A DNA stretch of 64,000 nucleotides from Alloascoidea africana (GCA_030581615.1 JAKTTT010000026.1:221172-285171), one strand, 5' to 3'; shown: positions 30,405 through 41,364, counted from the first letter of the stretch. Made by a program: numbers and translations. The notes: a model not told the origin generated them from the letters alone.

Positions 30405-32309
30405 CTACTGTACAAGAGCTAGTTGGAGCAAACACTTTGCAGCTCCAGATTTTGAACTTGTTGGACTGGAAAACAAGTCGCTTCCTCCAGATCCATTGTC
30501 ATTGCCAGTTCCACATGTACCAGAACTGCTAGTACTGCTTCGCCGGTTCTCTTCATATTCCTCACTACCGCTACAATGGTTTTGGGATCGGGATAGGAGC
30601 GGTAAATGGGGAGGCAGTTGTGGTTGGTTGGAGCATGAGGACAAGGATGGAGACGAAGAGGTGAGAGAATCACTCGAAGAAGAGGTCAGCAACGTCGAAG
30701 CACGAGGCAGATTCAAAACCGGGGGGTTTGACGAGGGTAGTCTATTACCACCAGATTTCTTTAGCGAGTTTCCACTAGTGGAGTTTGACGAGAGTGGAGT
30801 GGAAGTTGACAATTTTGACGGAGTGAATGAGATTGGAGGCAGCCTACAATGGCTCGTGTTCAAGCTGTTGCCGATGACGGGTTTGAAATTAGCGACGGCG
30901 GTATCGTTGGAAACAGCAAATACATTCAGCTTTTTCCCAGACGCCGCTGTGTTTCCCAAAGGTGGATGGAAAGAAAGACGCGGTCGCGTGGTCCGGGAAT
31001 TGGAATTGGAATTCAAACCATTTTCAGAAGATGGCATCAGAGTCCTTTTCCTTTTCACTGGAGTCTGCAAGGAATCAAAAGACTTTAGTTTGTGTTTTGA
31101 AGCCCGGTTTGGCATGTTTTCTTTATCACCTTCGTCATCATCTTCAACGCCATTGCGGATCGCGCTCGAGAAGGACACGGACTTCATAAGTGGACTGCTT
31201 TTCAGGGTGGAGCGTTCCAGCTGCTTCACAGCAAAACGCGTATAGCCACCATCGGCCTGAGTTGGGAGGTGACGCGATCTCTGAGGAACTGGGGTTTTAG
31301 CTGAGACATGTCTACTTGAAGGAGATCCTGTTTTCCGTCTTGAGGAAGCGCTTTGAGGCCGTTCATGACCTGAAGCTTTCCTCTTTGCGTTTTGCGCTTT
31401 GAGTCTAGCGGATACAGAAAGTGACTCCGGCGTATTTGGCTCAGTAAAGTAAATTGTTCTCTGAGGCTGTTTTCCTTTCAGCTTTCTAGCAACTGGCGTA
31501 CTAGAAGGCTGTTTTGTAGGCGAAGATAAAGAGGCCAAAGGAATATGGGCTTGATTTGTTTCGATCTTGTAAAGTGCAAGCTTCAGTCTCAACCGAAGCT
31601 CTTCAGCTCGCTTTTTGTGATAAAGAAAAGGTTTGTCAGTACAGTGCTAAACTGTTCATGAAAAGTGAGAATAAAAACCAACCTTTAACGAAACGGCGTC
31701 GAGCTCAATTTCAGATTCGATCAAGTCTATTTCATCATCATCATTGGAAGAATTTGATGCTGTCTTTTCCAGACATTCTTGTATTTTCGGAACTACGCGT
31801 CTGGATTCGCGATCGTCACTCTGGTGGGACGCAATGAGAGATCATTAGTATTCGAATTTCACAAGAAGCAAGACAGACACAAGGGAAGAAGAAAAAAATA
31901 AAAATAAACGCGCGAATCAAATCGGACGAAGAAAACAGCAGATATATCAACATACACTAGACAGAGCCTGTGAAGGAGCGGTTGGATCTCCGGGACAAAT
32001 GTTCTGACTGGTAACCAGCTTCTCACACCGTGTTTGTGATTTGGCAGGAGAAGCGTGTAAAAACGAGTTGGAGACACTCGTGTTCATGGTCAAGTCCACG
32101 ATCCGAGAATCGCGTATGCTGGAATCGCCCTGGAATATGGGAGACGACGGAAAGGAGTGCAGACCATTGTTCTCGTGTAAAGGTGAGCTCTTCGTAGACG
32201 TACCTGCCGTGGTTCTTTCAATGCCGTCATTCTGGCGTCGGAGGCCAGCGAGATGGGGCCGGGAGTTGGCCTTGGAGGCGGGAATATCACCGAGTACGAG
32301 CCTGGACAT
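30405..32309 (-). CDS. Whi5/Nrm1-type G1/S transcription repressor, three exons
   Basis: Joined from 32309-31956, 31820-31683 and 31610-30405, giving 565 residues. Introns are 135 nt (GTATGT, branch TACTAAT, CAG) and 72 nt (GTTGGT, branch ACTGAC, AAG), both in phase 0. The second splice creates the family's GTB signature, RLRLKLALYKIETNQ, which Whi5, Nrm1 and their relatives use to bind SBF/MBF at G1/S promoters. The rest is disordered and rich in Ser, Thr and Pro with many SP/TP sites for CDK control (for example SLSSP, FTEPNTPES and LQTPVKRKRT). The start ATG (MSRLVLGDIPASK) is the first in frame; frames extending further upstream lack ATG. Whi5 and Nrm1 cannot be told apart here. Confidence 0.78.
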
Positions 32310-32544
32310 GGCGGCCTGGGACGCGACTGAAATTGCTGGGAGGACGTGTCTGGAAGGCCGTGCTGGGAAAGCAGGAGGAGGAGAGAGGAAGAGACGAAGC
32401 ACGAGCACCTAAAACAGGATGGAGCTTTTGGATTGGGCCCGCCAGCCAGATCGGCTCCAGCAGCACACCAGCACGTCTGGCAACATACTCTTCTTGTTTC
32501 TGGCAGATTTCGGGAAACGGCATCTCGGCAGAGGGTTTTGCTGG

Positions 32545-32601
32545 GTTTGTGTTTGTGTTTGTGTTTGAGGTTGAGGTTGAGGTTGAGGTTGAGGTTTCTC
32601 T
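32545..32601. repeat. Hexanucleotide microsatellite (GTTTGT then GAGGTT units)
   Basis: About four GTTTGT units run into about five GAGGTT units. The tract sits in the 389-bp gap between the 3' end of ATG3 and the start of the WHI5/NRM1-like gene. Read on the minus strand it gives Lys-His and Asn-Leu dipeptide runs, with no sign of a real gene. Confidence 0.9.
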
Positions 32602-32698
32602 GTGCTCTACAGGTACAGGGCTCCACAGTAAAAAAACACCATTACAGTAAAAGTAAACCATTAAAACAAACAGCAAAGATACCGAAAATATAACTATA

Positions 32699-33739
32699 CT
32701 AAAATGCATCCATCGTGTAGTCGTGCTCGATCCCGGGAGTCACGCTGGAGATGAACTTGAGAAATATCACCAGGTACTGGTCTACCCTGATTGCGTGCGA
32801 ATCTTCCTTATCGACCCGGGACAAGTCCTCCCAATCGTCCTCTTCCATCTTACTGCCGCCGGTGCTGTCCGCAAGACCCAGCTTTGTCACTCCCTCTATT
32901 ATCTTCTTGTCGTCCTCGTTCTGCCGCTGTTTCCTCTGGTCCCGCTCCAGCCTAGCAGCCTCGGTACGGTTCATGAGCACCTTCATCACGTTGGCGTGCC
33001 GGCAAGGATGTATGGACACCATCGTCACGTCTTGTAGAAAAGGAGCCTTTTCAATTGTTACGGTCTTGTGTTTGTACTCCTCGATGATATCCTCAAACAT
33101 TTCCGGTGGTGTCAGCGGGTTCCCGTCGCTTGTGAAGCCGGAAACATACATCTTTGGTACCCGGTAGGAGGTCGAGTAGGTGATATACAAATTGTAAGTT
33201 CTCGTTCCGCTGTTTCCTGCTTTCGCAGCTGCAAACGGTTCTTCAGCCCCAATGTCTAGAGCATCGTCGTCTTCTTCCTCAAAGTCGTCCTTGATCTCCA
33301 CAATCTCTTCGGGATCCTCTTGCAAGCCCTGTGTGGTACGTGTAGTGGAGGCGTTGGGGTCTAGTGTGCTCTCAACAGCCTTGGTGCGTAACTTGCTCAA
33401 CGATTCGCCAGCATTCGTCCATCCGTCTTCGTCTTCAACTCCGTCTTTCCCAGATCCGCCCGGTCCATCTTGGTCAGGGGCACCGGCATCGTCATACGAG
33501 CTGGCTCGGATGTAACTAGGAACGTGCTTTGTGACCAGAAACTGCTTATCAGCGGGCAGAAAGTCTCTCCGTTTAGAGCTGGGGCCGCTGGCCCAGCTCC
33601 ACGTCGGGAACTTGTAGACCAGGTAGTCTCCCGCCAGCACAAACTCCTCCGGGGTGATTTCCCCAGTCGTGCGAAAGGTCGAGACGTGCGACACTGGCGT
33701 GAGATACTCTCTCAAGGACGAGAGCGTGGATCGGATCAT
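32699..33739 (-). CDS. ATG3: Autophagy E2-like enzyme Atg3
   Basis: 346 residues from the ATG at 33739 (MIRSTLSSLREYLTPVSHVS); the frame continues upstream only with GTG. Atg3 conjugates the ubiquitin-like Atg8 to phosphatidylethanolamine during autophagosome growth. Hallmarks are the N-terminal membrane-binding amphipathic helix, the FVLAGDYLVYKFPTWSW strand pair, and the catalytic motif VSIHPCRHANVMKV with the active Cys at residue 246. The C-terminal FLKFISSVTPGIEHDYTMDAF is nearly invariant in the family. The flexible acidic region at about residues 85-160 is the usual Atg3 insertion that binds Atg7. No intron. It is transcribed toward the 3' side of ROT1 on the same strand, separated by about 200 bp. 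Confidence 0.97.
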   Translation of the reverse strand: MIRSTLSSLREYLTPVSHVSTFRTTGEITPEEFVLAGDYLVYKFPTWSWASGPSSKRRDFLPADKQFLVTKHVPSYIRASSYDDAGAPDQDGPGGSGKDGVEDEDGWTNAGESLSKLRTKAVESTLDPNASTTRTTQGLQEDPEEIVEIKDDFEEEDDDALDIGAEEPFAAAKAGNSGTRTYNLYITYSTSYRVPKMYVSGFTSDGNPLTPPEMFEDIIEEYKHKTVTIEKAPFLQDVTMVSIHPCRHANVMKVLMNRTEAARLERDQRKQRQNEDDKKIIEGVTKLGLADSTGGSKMEEDDWEDLSRVDKEDSHAIRVDQYLVIFLKFISSVTPGIEHDYTMDAF

Positions 33740-33941
33740 GTTGCAGTGCTCTGGTGCTGCTGTGGAGCGATGGAGCGATGGAGGCGATGGCGGTGGCGCA
33801 GAAGCCGGTGGAGCAAACACCCGTACACCCGGTGTCAGTGCAAAGTATACATTAATGCTGAGAATACGAAATATATCAAGAAAATGCGTTTATGTAGTCC
33901 CAAAGATCTTTGATCTTTCCCCCGTATCGGAGAACTGCAAC

Positions 33942-34727
33942 CTAGGAAAGAAACCAAGTGGTGGATCCAACCGCTATCATTCCAACACTGATCCACCACA
34001 GTTGATCGTACTTTCTCTCAGTCTTCTTGGCCGCGCCGGTTCGGCCCCTGTTCTCGAGAGACCTCTGGATTTTGCTCCGAAGACTCAGTTTCTTGGAGCT
34101 GCCGTCCTTCAGAGAGCCTTTGTCTCCAACCAGCTCTTTCGCCTCGTTCTGATCCGACGACGAGGTGGGGTTCAGTACTTGAGTGGGCAGCATCATGGGC
34201 GGCTTGTAAGCCAGATACAAGGGCTGTTTAGGAGTGCCATCCCATTCATACAGCCTCAGCTTGTAGCGTCCGTGGTAATCGTCTATCGAGACTGTGTAAG
34301 AAGAAATCAGTTCCTTCTGCTTGTATCTGGAGTAGATAGAACTATCAGAAGTTCCACCGCAAGGATCACTCAGCAGCTGACGGCCGTCAACAGTAAACGG
34401 ATTCAAAACCAAAGATCCGTTCGATAAAACCTCGTAAGTGCCATGTTGATAGATTAGCACTGCCGTTGGACATCGCGGGTCTCTGGGGTTTGCTGTGACA
34501 ACGTATAGAGCTTGTTCCCAGAATCCATCCTTTGTGAAAGAATAGCTTATTCCAGGTAGAGCCGGCTCAATCAACAGTTCGTCCACGGGGTCATAAAACC
34601 CGGGACCTGTGAACACGGTGTTGGATTTAGAGCTCCATGTCCCGACTAACGAATACTCTTCAGCTTGAACTGTGAATAATAGAGAAAGAACGAGAAACAA
34701 GCCGCCGTTTAGCAAATAGTTGAGCAT
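33942..34727 (-). CDS. ROT1: ER chaperone-like protein Rot1
   Basis: 261 residues. A signal peptide (about 1-22) is followed by LVGTWSSKSNTVFTGPGFYDP, the Rot1 family signature, then GISYSFTKDGFWEQALY and a Cys pair in the luminal domain. A basic Ser/Lys-rich stretch leads to a single C-terminal membrane span (WWISVGMIAVGSTTWF). Rot1 is an essential yeast ER membrane protein that assists folding and N/O-glycoprotein maturation and is needed for normal beta-1,6-glucan. Length and topology match the family (about 256 in S. cerevisiae). It lies just upstream of ATG3 on the same strand. BIG1 at 11136-12312 belongs to the same wall pathway. Confidence 0.93.
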   Translation of the reverse strand: MLNYLLNGGLFLVLSLLFTVQAEEYSLVGTWSSKSNTVFTGPGFYDPVDELLIEPALPGISYSFTKDGFWEQALYVVTANPRDPRCPTAVLIYQHGTYEVLSNGSLVLNPFTVDGRQLLSDPCGGTSDSSIYSRYKQKELISSYTVSIDDYHGRYKLRLYEWDGTPKQPLYLAYKPPMMLPTQVLNPTSSSDQNEAKELVGDKGSLKDGSSKKLSLRSKIQRSLENRGRTGAAKKTERKYDQLWWISVGMIAVGSTTWFLS

Positions 34728-35191
34728 TTTTTTATGTTCTCCCCCTTTAACGGATTAGAGTTTAAGATTAGGATGTCAAGAGTTAAAATCAGCCAAGTAT
34801 ATGTAAGTAGAAAGAGTGTTTATCCCGTGGCAAGAGGTAAAAGAATTACGGACACCCCCGAAAAACTTGGTTTAAAAAAAGAAATAAAAAAGTGCTTTCT
34901 TACAGATAACACTCTCTGGCTTGAACAAAAAAGTCGTGGCTGAATCTTGAAGCTGAAACAAAGCAATAAAGTTACCCGGACACATGAGCATTGTAATTTC
35001 TTGTCACGCACCCAAATTTCAGCTTTCTAAAGAAACCTGTGAAAATTTACTAGACACTACTGTTCATAGAACTATTATACCAAAAAAAATGTTCATTAAA
35101 CTTTTCTTTTTTATATTGAAAGTACAAACCGTATACCATGTTAACCCACTGCCGAATAGCTTTTAACATTTGTGTGTGTGTTTTTTTTTTT
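34728..35191. other. Intergenic: ROT1 promoter and LYS20/21 3' flank
   Basis: AT-rich; contains a GT repeat and 12-T run at about 35170-35192 next to the homocitrate synthase stop codon. No gene seen. Confidence 0.6.
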
Positions 35192-36526
35192 TTAATTTGC
35201 ATTGGAAGCCGATGCTGGCTCTTCGTGTATCGTTTCAGGAACACCTTCTTCGACCCGTCGCTTCTTCAAGCCAACAACATCATCATCGTTTCCCTGTTCC
35301 AGAGGTCTAATCTGGGGAGTTGTAACTTCCGCATGGTACTCTCTAATGATTGAGTCCACATCGTCAATGTTGAGAGATCGGATATCTCCCAGCTTCTTGA
35401 TCTTTGCTGTGACCTCTTTGCACTGGTCATCGGTAAGATGGAGGTTCAGTTGGTCCACACGACTCTTGATTGCATTCCATCCCGTCAACCTGTTTGCGAA
35501 ATGGATGTATCTCGTCAAGCCGAAATCTTCTGGCTTGAGAATTTCATATGTGGAAGGATTGGCCAAAATGGCCTTGGCATGAATACCGGCCTTGTGAGTA
35601 AAAGCACAGAAACCAGTAATGGGGTTATTAAAAGGAATGTTGACCTGAACAGCATCGGCAATCAGGTTTTCCAGATCACGAAGTTTGTGGAGCTTATACT
35701 TGGACAAAACATAGTCCCTGTCAGCAGCAATCATTCTGGCCATGAGTCCACCCAAAGATGTAATTCCATTTCTTTCACCAATTCCCAGGACAGAAACATC
35801 AATCAAGGTAGCTCCGGCTTCCAGAGCTGTGTATGCATTTGCAATTGCACAGCCGGTATCATTGTGGAAATGGCACTCAATATCACAAGAAACAACAGAC
35901 TTGAGAGTTCGGACAAGCTCATAAACCTGTCGGGGATTGGCACAGCCAACAGTATCAGCAATGCCGACCCGGTTAACGCCAATCTTGTCGACTGTTCTGT
36001 AAATGTTGAGCAAATCAACAAGGTCACTTCGGAAAGAGTCTTCCGAGGAAAATCGAATTTCGATTCCATGACTCTTGACAAACTCAATGACCTCAACAGC
36101 GCTCTTGGCAATGTAGTTCATATCCTTGCCATGTGAATAAGTCCTTAGGAACTGAGAAGTGCCAATAACGACATCCACACCGTCAACACCGGTAGCAACG
36201 GCCAACCTAGCATCGTCTATGTGGCATCTGATGTGTGTAAGAATTTTGGCCCTTAGTCCGAGCTTGCAGATTGCTTCGCAATCCAGGCGCGATTGTTCAG
36301 AGGCAGCAGGCGACGTGAGCTCGATGTAGTCGACGCCAAAGTCATCCAGAGCCTTTGCTATTTCGATTTTCTTTTGTGTGTCGAAGAAAGCGTTCGCAAA
36401 CTGCTCTCCCTCTCTCAGGGTGGACTCGATCAGCTGGAATCGGGAAACGTTAGAGAGGAAATCCTGTGGGTTGGAGGCATAGGGATTCTGATTGGTAGGC
36501 TCGGGAGCGGTATTGGAGGCACTCAT
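35192..36526 (-). CDS. LYS20: Homocitrate synthase (first step of lysine biosynthesis)
   Basis: 444 residues. Homocitrate synthase condenses acetyl-CoA with 2-oxoglutarate in the fungal alpha-aminoadipate lysine pathway. The HMGL-like TIM barrel begins at [20 protein letters not shown], includes [20 protein letters not shown] and HIRCHIDD, and carries the metal-binding [14 protein letters not shown]. Next come [16 protein letters not shown] and, further on, [16 protein letters not shown], whose His residues bind metal. The C-terminal region (about 330-415) is the LeuA-like/regulatory part sensed by lysine. S. cerevisiae has two copies, LYS20 and LYS21, which cannot be told apart here. Two Gcn4 sites and a TATA box lie in the 200 bp upstream. 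No intron. Confidence 0.96.
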   Translation of the reverse strand: MSASNTAPEPTNQNPYASNPQDFLSNVSRFQLIESTLREGEQFANAFFDTQKKIEIAKALDDFGVDYIELTSPAASEQSRLDCEAICKLGLRAKILTHIRCHIDDARLAVATGVDGVDVVIGTSQFLRTYSHGKDMNYIAKSAVEVIEFVKSHGIEIRFSSEDSFRSDLVDLLNIYRTVDKIGVNRVGIADTVGCANPRQVYELVRTLKSVVSCDIECHFHNDTGCAIANAYTALEAGATLIDVSVLGIGERNGITSLGGLMARMIAADRDYVLSKYKLHKLRDLENLIADAVQVNIPFNNPITGFCAFTHKAGIHAKAILANPSTYEILKPEDFGLTRYIHFANRLTGWNAIKSRVDQLNLHLTDDQCKEVTAKIKKLGDIRSLNIDDVDSIIREYHAEVTTPQIRPLEQGNDDDVVGLKKRRVEEGVPETIHEEPASASNAN

Positions 36527-36604
36527 TGTGGAATCGAAAAAGACGAGGAAAAAGAAGAATGGCTTGCGAAAATGAAAATTTTCAGATGTGGAGAAAGGCC
36601 CGTC

Positions 36605-36708
36605 TTATATAGCCCGGAGACGTAATAACAAGGCAACAAAGTCTTTGCGTCCTGACTCATCGTCTCGGGACACAACTGCTTTTCGTCCACGTGACCGCCG
36701 GTGACTCA
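36605..36708 (-). promoter_or_regulatory. LYS20/21 promoter: TATA box, two Gcn4 sites and an E-box
   Basis: TATATA lies at about 36605-36611, about 80 bp upstream of the ATG. The general amino-acid control element TGACTCA occurs at 36653-36659 and again at 36702-36708. A CACGTGAC box lies between them at 36688-36695. Gcn4 binding to TGACTCA drives amino-acid genes in fungi, so starvation induction of this lysine gene is expected. Confidence 0.75.
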
Positions 36709-37042
36709 TGGCGCGGAATTTTGAAAAAAGAGCAGACACAAACATCGGAATCAGACACAAAGCATCTTGGTTAGGAGTTCCACTCATCCAGACAAGACGG
36801 GCTCGCGGCCCTGCTCTCCGTTCACCCTTGGCTCCCCTGGTCCTCTCGACCTCCAAGCTTTCAGCTTTTTAATTCCCAAGAGGGGCTCTGGAGGAAGCCC
36901 ATCGCATCGGGTTTCAGAGGCAATATACGAGACAGAATCAGATCGGGAAGCGACAATTAAAAGTGTATGATCTGCAATTGCATTGTCAGTTGAAAAAAAA
37001 ACAAAAAAAACTCTACTTCTACATCTGTCGGTCGCTTCATAT
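36709..37042. other. Intergenic between LYS20/21 promoter and RTG2 3' end
   Basis: No supported gene. Includes a short A-run near 36992-37010 downstream of the RTG2 stop. Confidence 0.6.
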
Positions 37043-38857
37043 CTAGGAGCACGTAACATTTACCTTCACGTTCATCGAGCCCCCTAAAGTCTCTTCTTTG
37101 GACATCTTCTTGATTTTCTTCTCCAGCGTCAGGATCCGACTCCTGACCCCAAAAGCCGTGGTTCTGTAATCGTCCTTCGTAGTCCCAATTTCCAGAACAA
37201 ACGATTTAGAGCTCTTCTTGTCGTTTGCTTCACCACCGTCTTCCCCATCTCCAGATCCCTTCTTGTGCTGGTGCTGGAACTTCTCGCTTGTCGACAGCGA
37301 TAGTGAGCCTTCGTGGACAGTGCCCCCAGGATACACTCCACAGATCAAATGCATCAGCTTCCCGCTGTATCGAGCCCACCAAGCCAGCTTAGCATCTTCT
37401 TCGTAATCAGACCTGAAGAGCTTCGACATGGATGCCCTCGCTTTCTTATCGCACTCCGGTAGTTCTCCTCCCCATCGCTCACAAAGCGCCAAGCCCACAA
37501 GTGCTCGGTCTCGATGATCTAGCCCATACGTGCCTGAGATTATTCCGGTCGTTGAAATGTGCAATGCGGCCGATGCTTGCAAGTCCTTCGGGTACGAAGA
37601 GTGAACAAACGCCACATTTGCCAGCGCTGGAGCTAATCTGTGCCGTACCGGATCTGGCGCAAAGCCTGGTATGCCTTGAAGTAAAAGTTCGCAGTATTTG
37701 TGGGCCAGAAATGCCGCATAAGGTTTCGTGGCCACAATCAACGGGTCTTGTGCTTTTAAATCGGCTGAAAGCTTTCGATAAATCACTCCCTCACGGACCC
37801 CTCCTTGTGCAAACTTGACGGTCTTGACCATTGGCAAAGAATCAAATGTGGCACATATTAATAGCGAAACGGCTGGCAGTTGCTTCTTGCGTCGTTCGGA
37901 AACCCTGAATATTTTTTTCCTCTCTTCGTGCCCAGAAGTCGTGATACCTCCAGAAGCTGGTCCTTTGAAAAGTTGAAAAGCTGCCTCGTTTCTAAAACAA
38001 GAACCTGAAGTGGAGTATCCATTTATCACCGAGGGAATTGGGTAATCATCATCATCCGCTAGCAAAATGTGGCCAAACCCTCTAAATCCTCCTCCACAGC
38101 AAAACAGATTGTAACCGCCATGCCTCTTTGCATGTTGATGTATTTCTTCTGGAATATTTATCCCTTCCACTGCTTTAGCCACAGCAGTTTTGATCTCCTT
38201 AAACAACGATTCTGTGCTTTCCGTCTTCATCCTCAGTGTTAGAGCTGCAGCACCAAAGGGCAACGACACTGGTGAATTCGACATTTTCAAACTTCCATTT
38301 TTGCTTATTATCCATGAGAGCTGTGTGCTCCCTCCACCAAGATCCATAAACAAGCCCGAAATATTGTAAAAAGATGATGCAACACCATACGCTCCAATCG
38401 TCCCCTCTTCGACTTTGGTCAGCAATCGAACATGCCACCCAGTCTCGTCCAAAATTCTCTGTCTGAACTCAGCCGAGTTTGAAGCAGTCCTCGTTGCCTC
38501 TGTGGCTACTACAGTAACTGATGAATCAGATATTCCAAAATCTTTGCACACCAGTCCAAATCTTTTCATCCCGTAGATGATCTCATCAATGACATCCGAC
38601 GCAATCGGCTTCTTCTCAACAATTTCCTGCTCGTCCTCCGAAATTGAGGCCTCATTGGGGTGTTGCTGATTATCTCTGTGCCTTCTGGTAACTGAATACT
38701 GGGAGTCAAACAATGATATGCTAAGCCTATCCTGATAAACACATGGAATGATCCGAACATGATGGGGGGCTAGTGAAGATATTGAAAACCGCACGCCATT
38801 GGACCCAATGTCCACAACTGCGGCAAGAGCTTGAGAAACTGATCTCTCTTCACCCAT
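37043..38857 (-). CDS. RTG2: Retrograde regulator Rtg2 (Ppx/GppA phosphatase-like)
   Basis: 604 residues from the ATG at 38857 (MGEERSVSQALAAVVDIGSNG); frames further upstream have only a TTG. Rtg2 senses mitochondrial dysfunction and nitrogen state and releases Rtg1/Rtg3 from Mks1 to induce glutamate-supplying genes. The ASKHA fold is shown by AAVVDIGSNGVRFSISS (phosphate-1 motif), VVATEATRTASNSAEFRQRI and FMDLGGGSTQLSW (phosphate-2 motif). GGYNLFCCGGGFRGFGHILL corresponds to the adenosine region. The C-terminal half contains the HD-like helical domain of the Ppx/GppA family. It is slightly longer than S. cerevisiae Rtg2 (588), with a charged insertion (GDGEDGGEANDKKSS) near residue 555. The gene is divergent from MIM1 across about 510 bp. 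Confidence 0.93.
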   Translation of the reverse strand: MGEERSVSQALAAVVDIGSNGVRFSISSLAPHHVRIIPCVYQDRLSISLFDSQYSVTRRHRDNQQHPNEASISEDEQEIVEKKPIASDVIDEIIYGMKRFGLVCKDFGISDSSVTVVATEATRTASNSAEFRQRILDETGWHVRLLTKVEEGTIGAYGVASSFYNISGLFMDLGGGSTQLSWIISKNGSLKMSNSPVSLPFGAAALTLRMKTESTESLFKEIKTAVAKAVEGINIPEEIHQHAKRHGGYNLFCCGGGFRGFGHILLADDDDYPIPSVINGYSTSGSCFRNEAAFQLFKGPASGGITTSGHEERKKIFRVSERRKKQLPAVSLLICATFDSLPMVKTVKFAQGGVREGVIYRKLSADLKAQDPLIVATKPYAAFLAHKYCELLLQGIPGFAPDPVRHRLAPALANVAFVHSSYPKDLQASAALHISTTGIISGTYGLDHRDRALVGLALCERWGGELPECDKKARASMSKLFRSDYEEDAKLAWWARYSGKLMHLICGVYPGGTVHEGSLSLSTSEKFQHQHKKGSGDGEDGGEANDKKSSKSFVLEIGTTKDDYRTTAFGVRSRILTLEKKIKKMSKEETLGGSMNVKVNVTCS

Positions 38858-39368
38858 TTTTGCTTTGGAGTTATGTCTAGCGTGATGAAGAGCGAGGAAT
38901 AGCCCACACAATCAAGTTGAGTGATTATGTAAGGGGTTAGTAATTCCCAGTAATTGCTCAGGAGCCCATTTGCTGGAAGAGATGTTTCAGTGTTGCCTTT
39001 TTGGCTGCCTTTGATAAATTTCTAGTAGGTCATTATTGAGGACATCGGCTAGAGGATCAGAATACATAATCTATCTTGCAGTTGTTTTGGCTGTTTGGGG
39101 TCCATTGACAATGTCTATAATCGTATGATCAGCACGAAACTCGCACAAAACCCACATTTTCCTGTCTGGGAAATAATGTCTAGTTAATTGAGTAGTATCA
39201 GTAACCACAAGTCTAGTAATGAAGCTAGATTTTCCGATATTTTCCAACTCACAAGTTATATCTCAAAACCCTCTGATGCCAGCATCCAACCTCCACTTCC
39301 GGAGTTTGGATGTTTCTCACTCCAGCACCCATGATCACTACCAACCACTAGAGTATTCATTTTGAAAC
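38858..39368. other. Divergent RTG2/MIM1 promoter region
   Basis: 511 bp between divergent starts. No specific site I would assign; no gene frame. Confidence 0.6.
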
Positions 39369-39769
39369 ATGAGCTTTTTACCTCTCAATCCTTCAGAGGA
39401 TGGTCAGGGTGTACCAGGTGCCCCTTTCAATAGTGCCGAAGTTAAAGAGGTCCCGGAAAAAGACCTGACCCTGTCTCCTGAATCTTACAAATCTACCAAG
39501 TCAAACCCCGAAGATCTCTTACTGGCTGTGAAGTCAAACAGCTCAATCATTCTGGGATTCATATCAAGAGCAGCCATAAACCTTTTTTTGCCTTTTATTA
39601 ATGGGATGATGCTGGGATTTGGAGAGATTCTGGCTCATGAAATTGGTTACAAGTTTAACTGGGTTGGTGCTAGAGTAAGTTGATTTTGGCATCCAATACT
39701 TTAATGAGAGTTGAGCACTAATTTTGTTTAAAGGTTCATCCAAGAAGAAGGAGGGAGGGAAGATCTTAA
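39369..39769 (+). CDS. MIM1: Mitochondrial import protein Mim1, two exons
   Basis: Joined from 39369-39674 and 39734-39769, giving 113 residues, the same length as S. cerevisiae Mim1. The 59-nt intron has GTAAGT, a CACTAAT branch and AAG. Mim1 with Mim2 inserts alpha-helical proteins into the mitochondrial outer membrane and helps assemble the TOM complex. The single membrane span AAINLFLPFINGMMLGFGEI contains the glycine motif essential for Mim1 oligomers, followed by LAHEIGYKFNW. Exon 2 supplies a short basic tail (VHPRRRREGRS). Without splicing the frame ends two residues after the donor, so a single-exon call would lose the tail. The N-terminal 55 residues are hydrophilic and cytosolic. 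Confidence 0.88.
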
Positions 39770-41364
39770 ACTGGACATGAAGAAAATCGTTATTTATGAT
39801 GTTACAGGGTTTCTTATTATGATGGGAGCGGAATGAAATGGCTTAGAATCCATAACTACAGTATATAGAACTCTAAATTGCAGTCAATTTCATCGACTAC
39901 TGTCTCAAAGCTTTCCGGGCCATATTTCGGGGCCTTAACGAGTATAACTGCCAAAGTGATTACCACTAATATTCATGGATGGCACTCTTAGCTTGTATCC
40001 TAGCGGAAAATCGGAGGTTGATTCACTTTTATTTTTTTACTGCAAATTGTATTGTTCCCAGCTCAATTAACCGAAACTTTACTCCCAATTTAAATTCCAC
40101 TTGTTGGCATTTCCTTTTGTTGCTTAGAACTGATTCAAAAGTTCAACAAGGAGGTGGCGTCTTATGAGTTTAGCAATAAAGTTACGACCGAGTCCGTTCT
40201 AACAATCCAATAGAACTGCAATTGAAGAATATCGCTAGAGATTAAATAAAAGGAGGGCTTCATATCTTTTCGTCCAAAAATTGGCAATCAGAAAGCAAAG
40301 CTGTATGCAGTGTTGGGTGTGCGGGCCTCTTACTTTAACATTCTGTTGAAAGCTCTTTATCCCCTTCTAAAAAGTGACTGTGTTTATAGGTGATACGTTT
40401 AAATGTATTCAAACTTCGGTAACACGATAAAATAGCATGGCATGTTTTTCCTGCATTATCTCTAGATGATGTCAAAGGTGTCTGACCAGATATAGATTAA
40501 GCTGTTGTAGAAGTGTAATCTATATAAGCCAATATTTTCCGTGTGCTGATAGTTGCCGGCTTGCTGAAATAGTATTTGCCACTACTCGCTAGGCTTTCTT
40601 CCTACTTGCAGTTGTTTACCAGAATTCTGACCTCCATAAGCTCGAGTTCCTGTTGTGTACAGGTTGAAGACCAAACATTTGGGAAATTCAACACTCAAAA
40701 AAAGATGTGAATAAGAATATTGCGTATAATGTCTGGAATAAAGCCGTTTTTATCAACAAGTTTGTATCATTTATCACTTTAAATTTTCCGGTCCACAACA
40801 AAATTCTTTTTTTCACGACTTTGACAGGGGTAAAGATATTCACTGACAGATTTTTTTGACAAGCTTAGAAGAGAGTGACTAGAGGAGATGCCGGGCTTGA
40901 TCACGCCAGATGACAGAGAGACATAAGGTAAGCTTGAAACTTCTCAAGCACACCTTTAAAAAATTGTAAGTAGAGCTGTGGAATGATGACAGGAATTTGT
41001 GAATAGCCAATACGCTTGTAAAACACTTTACCTTTATTCGGTAGAATGGTCTGTTGTTTAGTTGAGCGAAAAGAAAGAAATCTTTTTGTGGTAATTATTA
41101 TGAGACGATGTACTTGAAATTGATCTAAATGTATGAGATTCACAGATCACACTCTTTTTAATTCCTGCTTCCACTTGTCCAGGATCTAAGTTATACGTTA
41201 AAAAAGCTCGCTCAAGGAAAACTAGAATGTCGTATCTAAGCGGTCACTCGTTCTGATTCTTTGTTCTTTACCCGCATAAAAAAAGTGTTATCTTCAATGA
41301 GTGTGTTTCTTTAGGCCTGATCCTCACAAAAGTAGCGTCTTATGGTCGTACTCAAAGAAACAAG
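39770..41364. other. Gene-poor AT-rich region upstream of tRNA-Glu terminator
   Basis: About 1.6 kb with no supported gene. One 80-codon frame on the minus strand (40901-41143, no ATG start) has a stretch loosely like the zinc-binding region of Ty3/gypsy integrases. Such elements target tRNA genes, but the resemblance is too weak to call. Confidence 0.45.

Noticed and set aside
30349-31245. 298-codon plus-strand frame opposite the WHI5/NRM1-like gene
   Set aside because: It mirrors the Ser/Pro-rich codons of the spliced repressor, which has a recognised GTB motif; the opposite frame has no motif.
32090-32626. 178-codon minus frame with Asn-Leu and Lys-His runs
   Set aside because: Translation of a GAGGTT/GTTTGT microsatellite and intergenic DNA overlapping WHI5/NRM1 exon 1 in another frame.
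37043-38911. Longer RTG2 starting at 38911
   Set aside because: The codon there is TTG; the ATG at 38857 fits the family N-terminus.
40901-41143. Ty3/gypsy integrase-like fragment near tRNA-Glu
   Set aside because: Only a loose resemblance over about 35 residues, no ATG, no LTRs, no other pol motifs.
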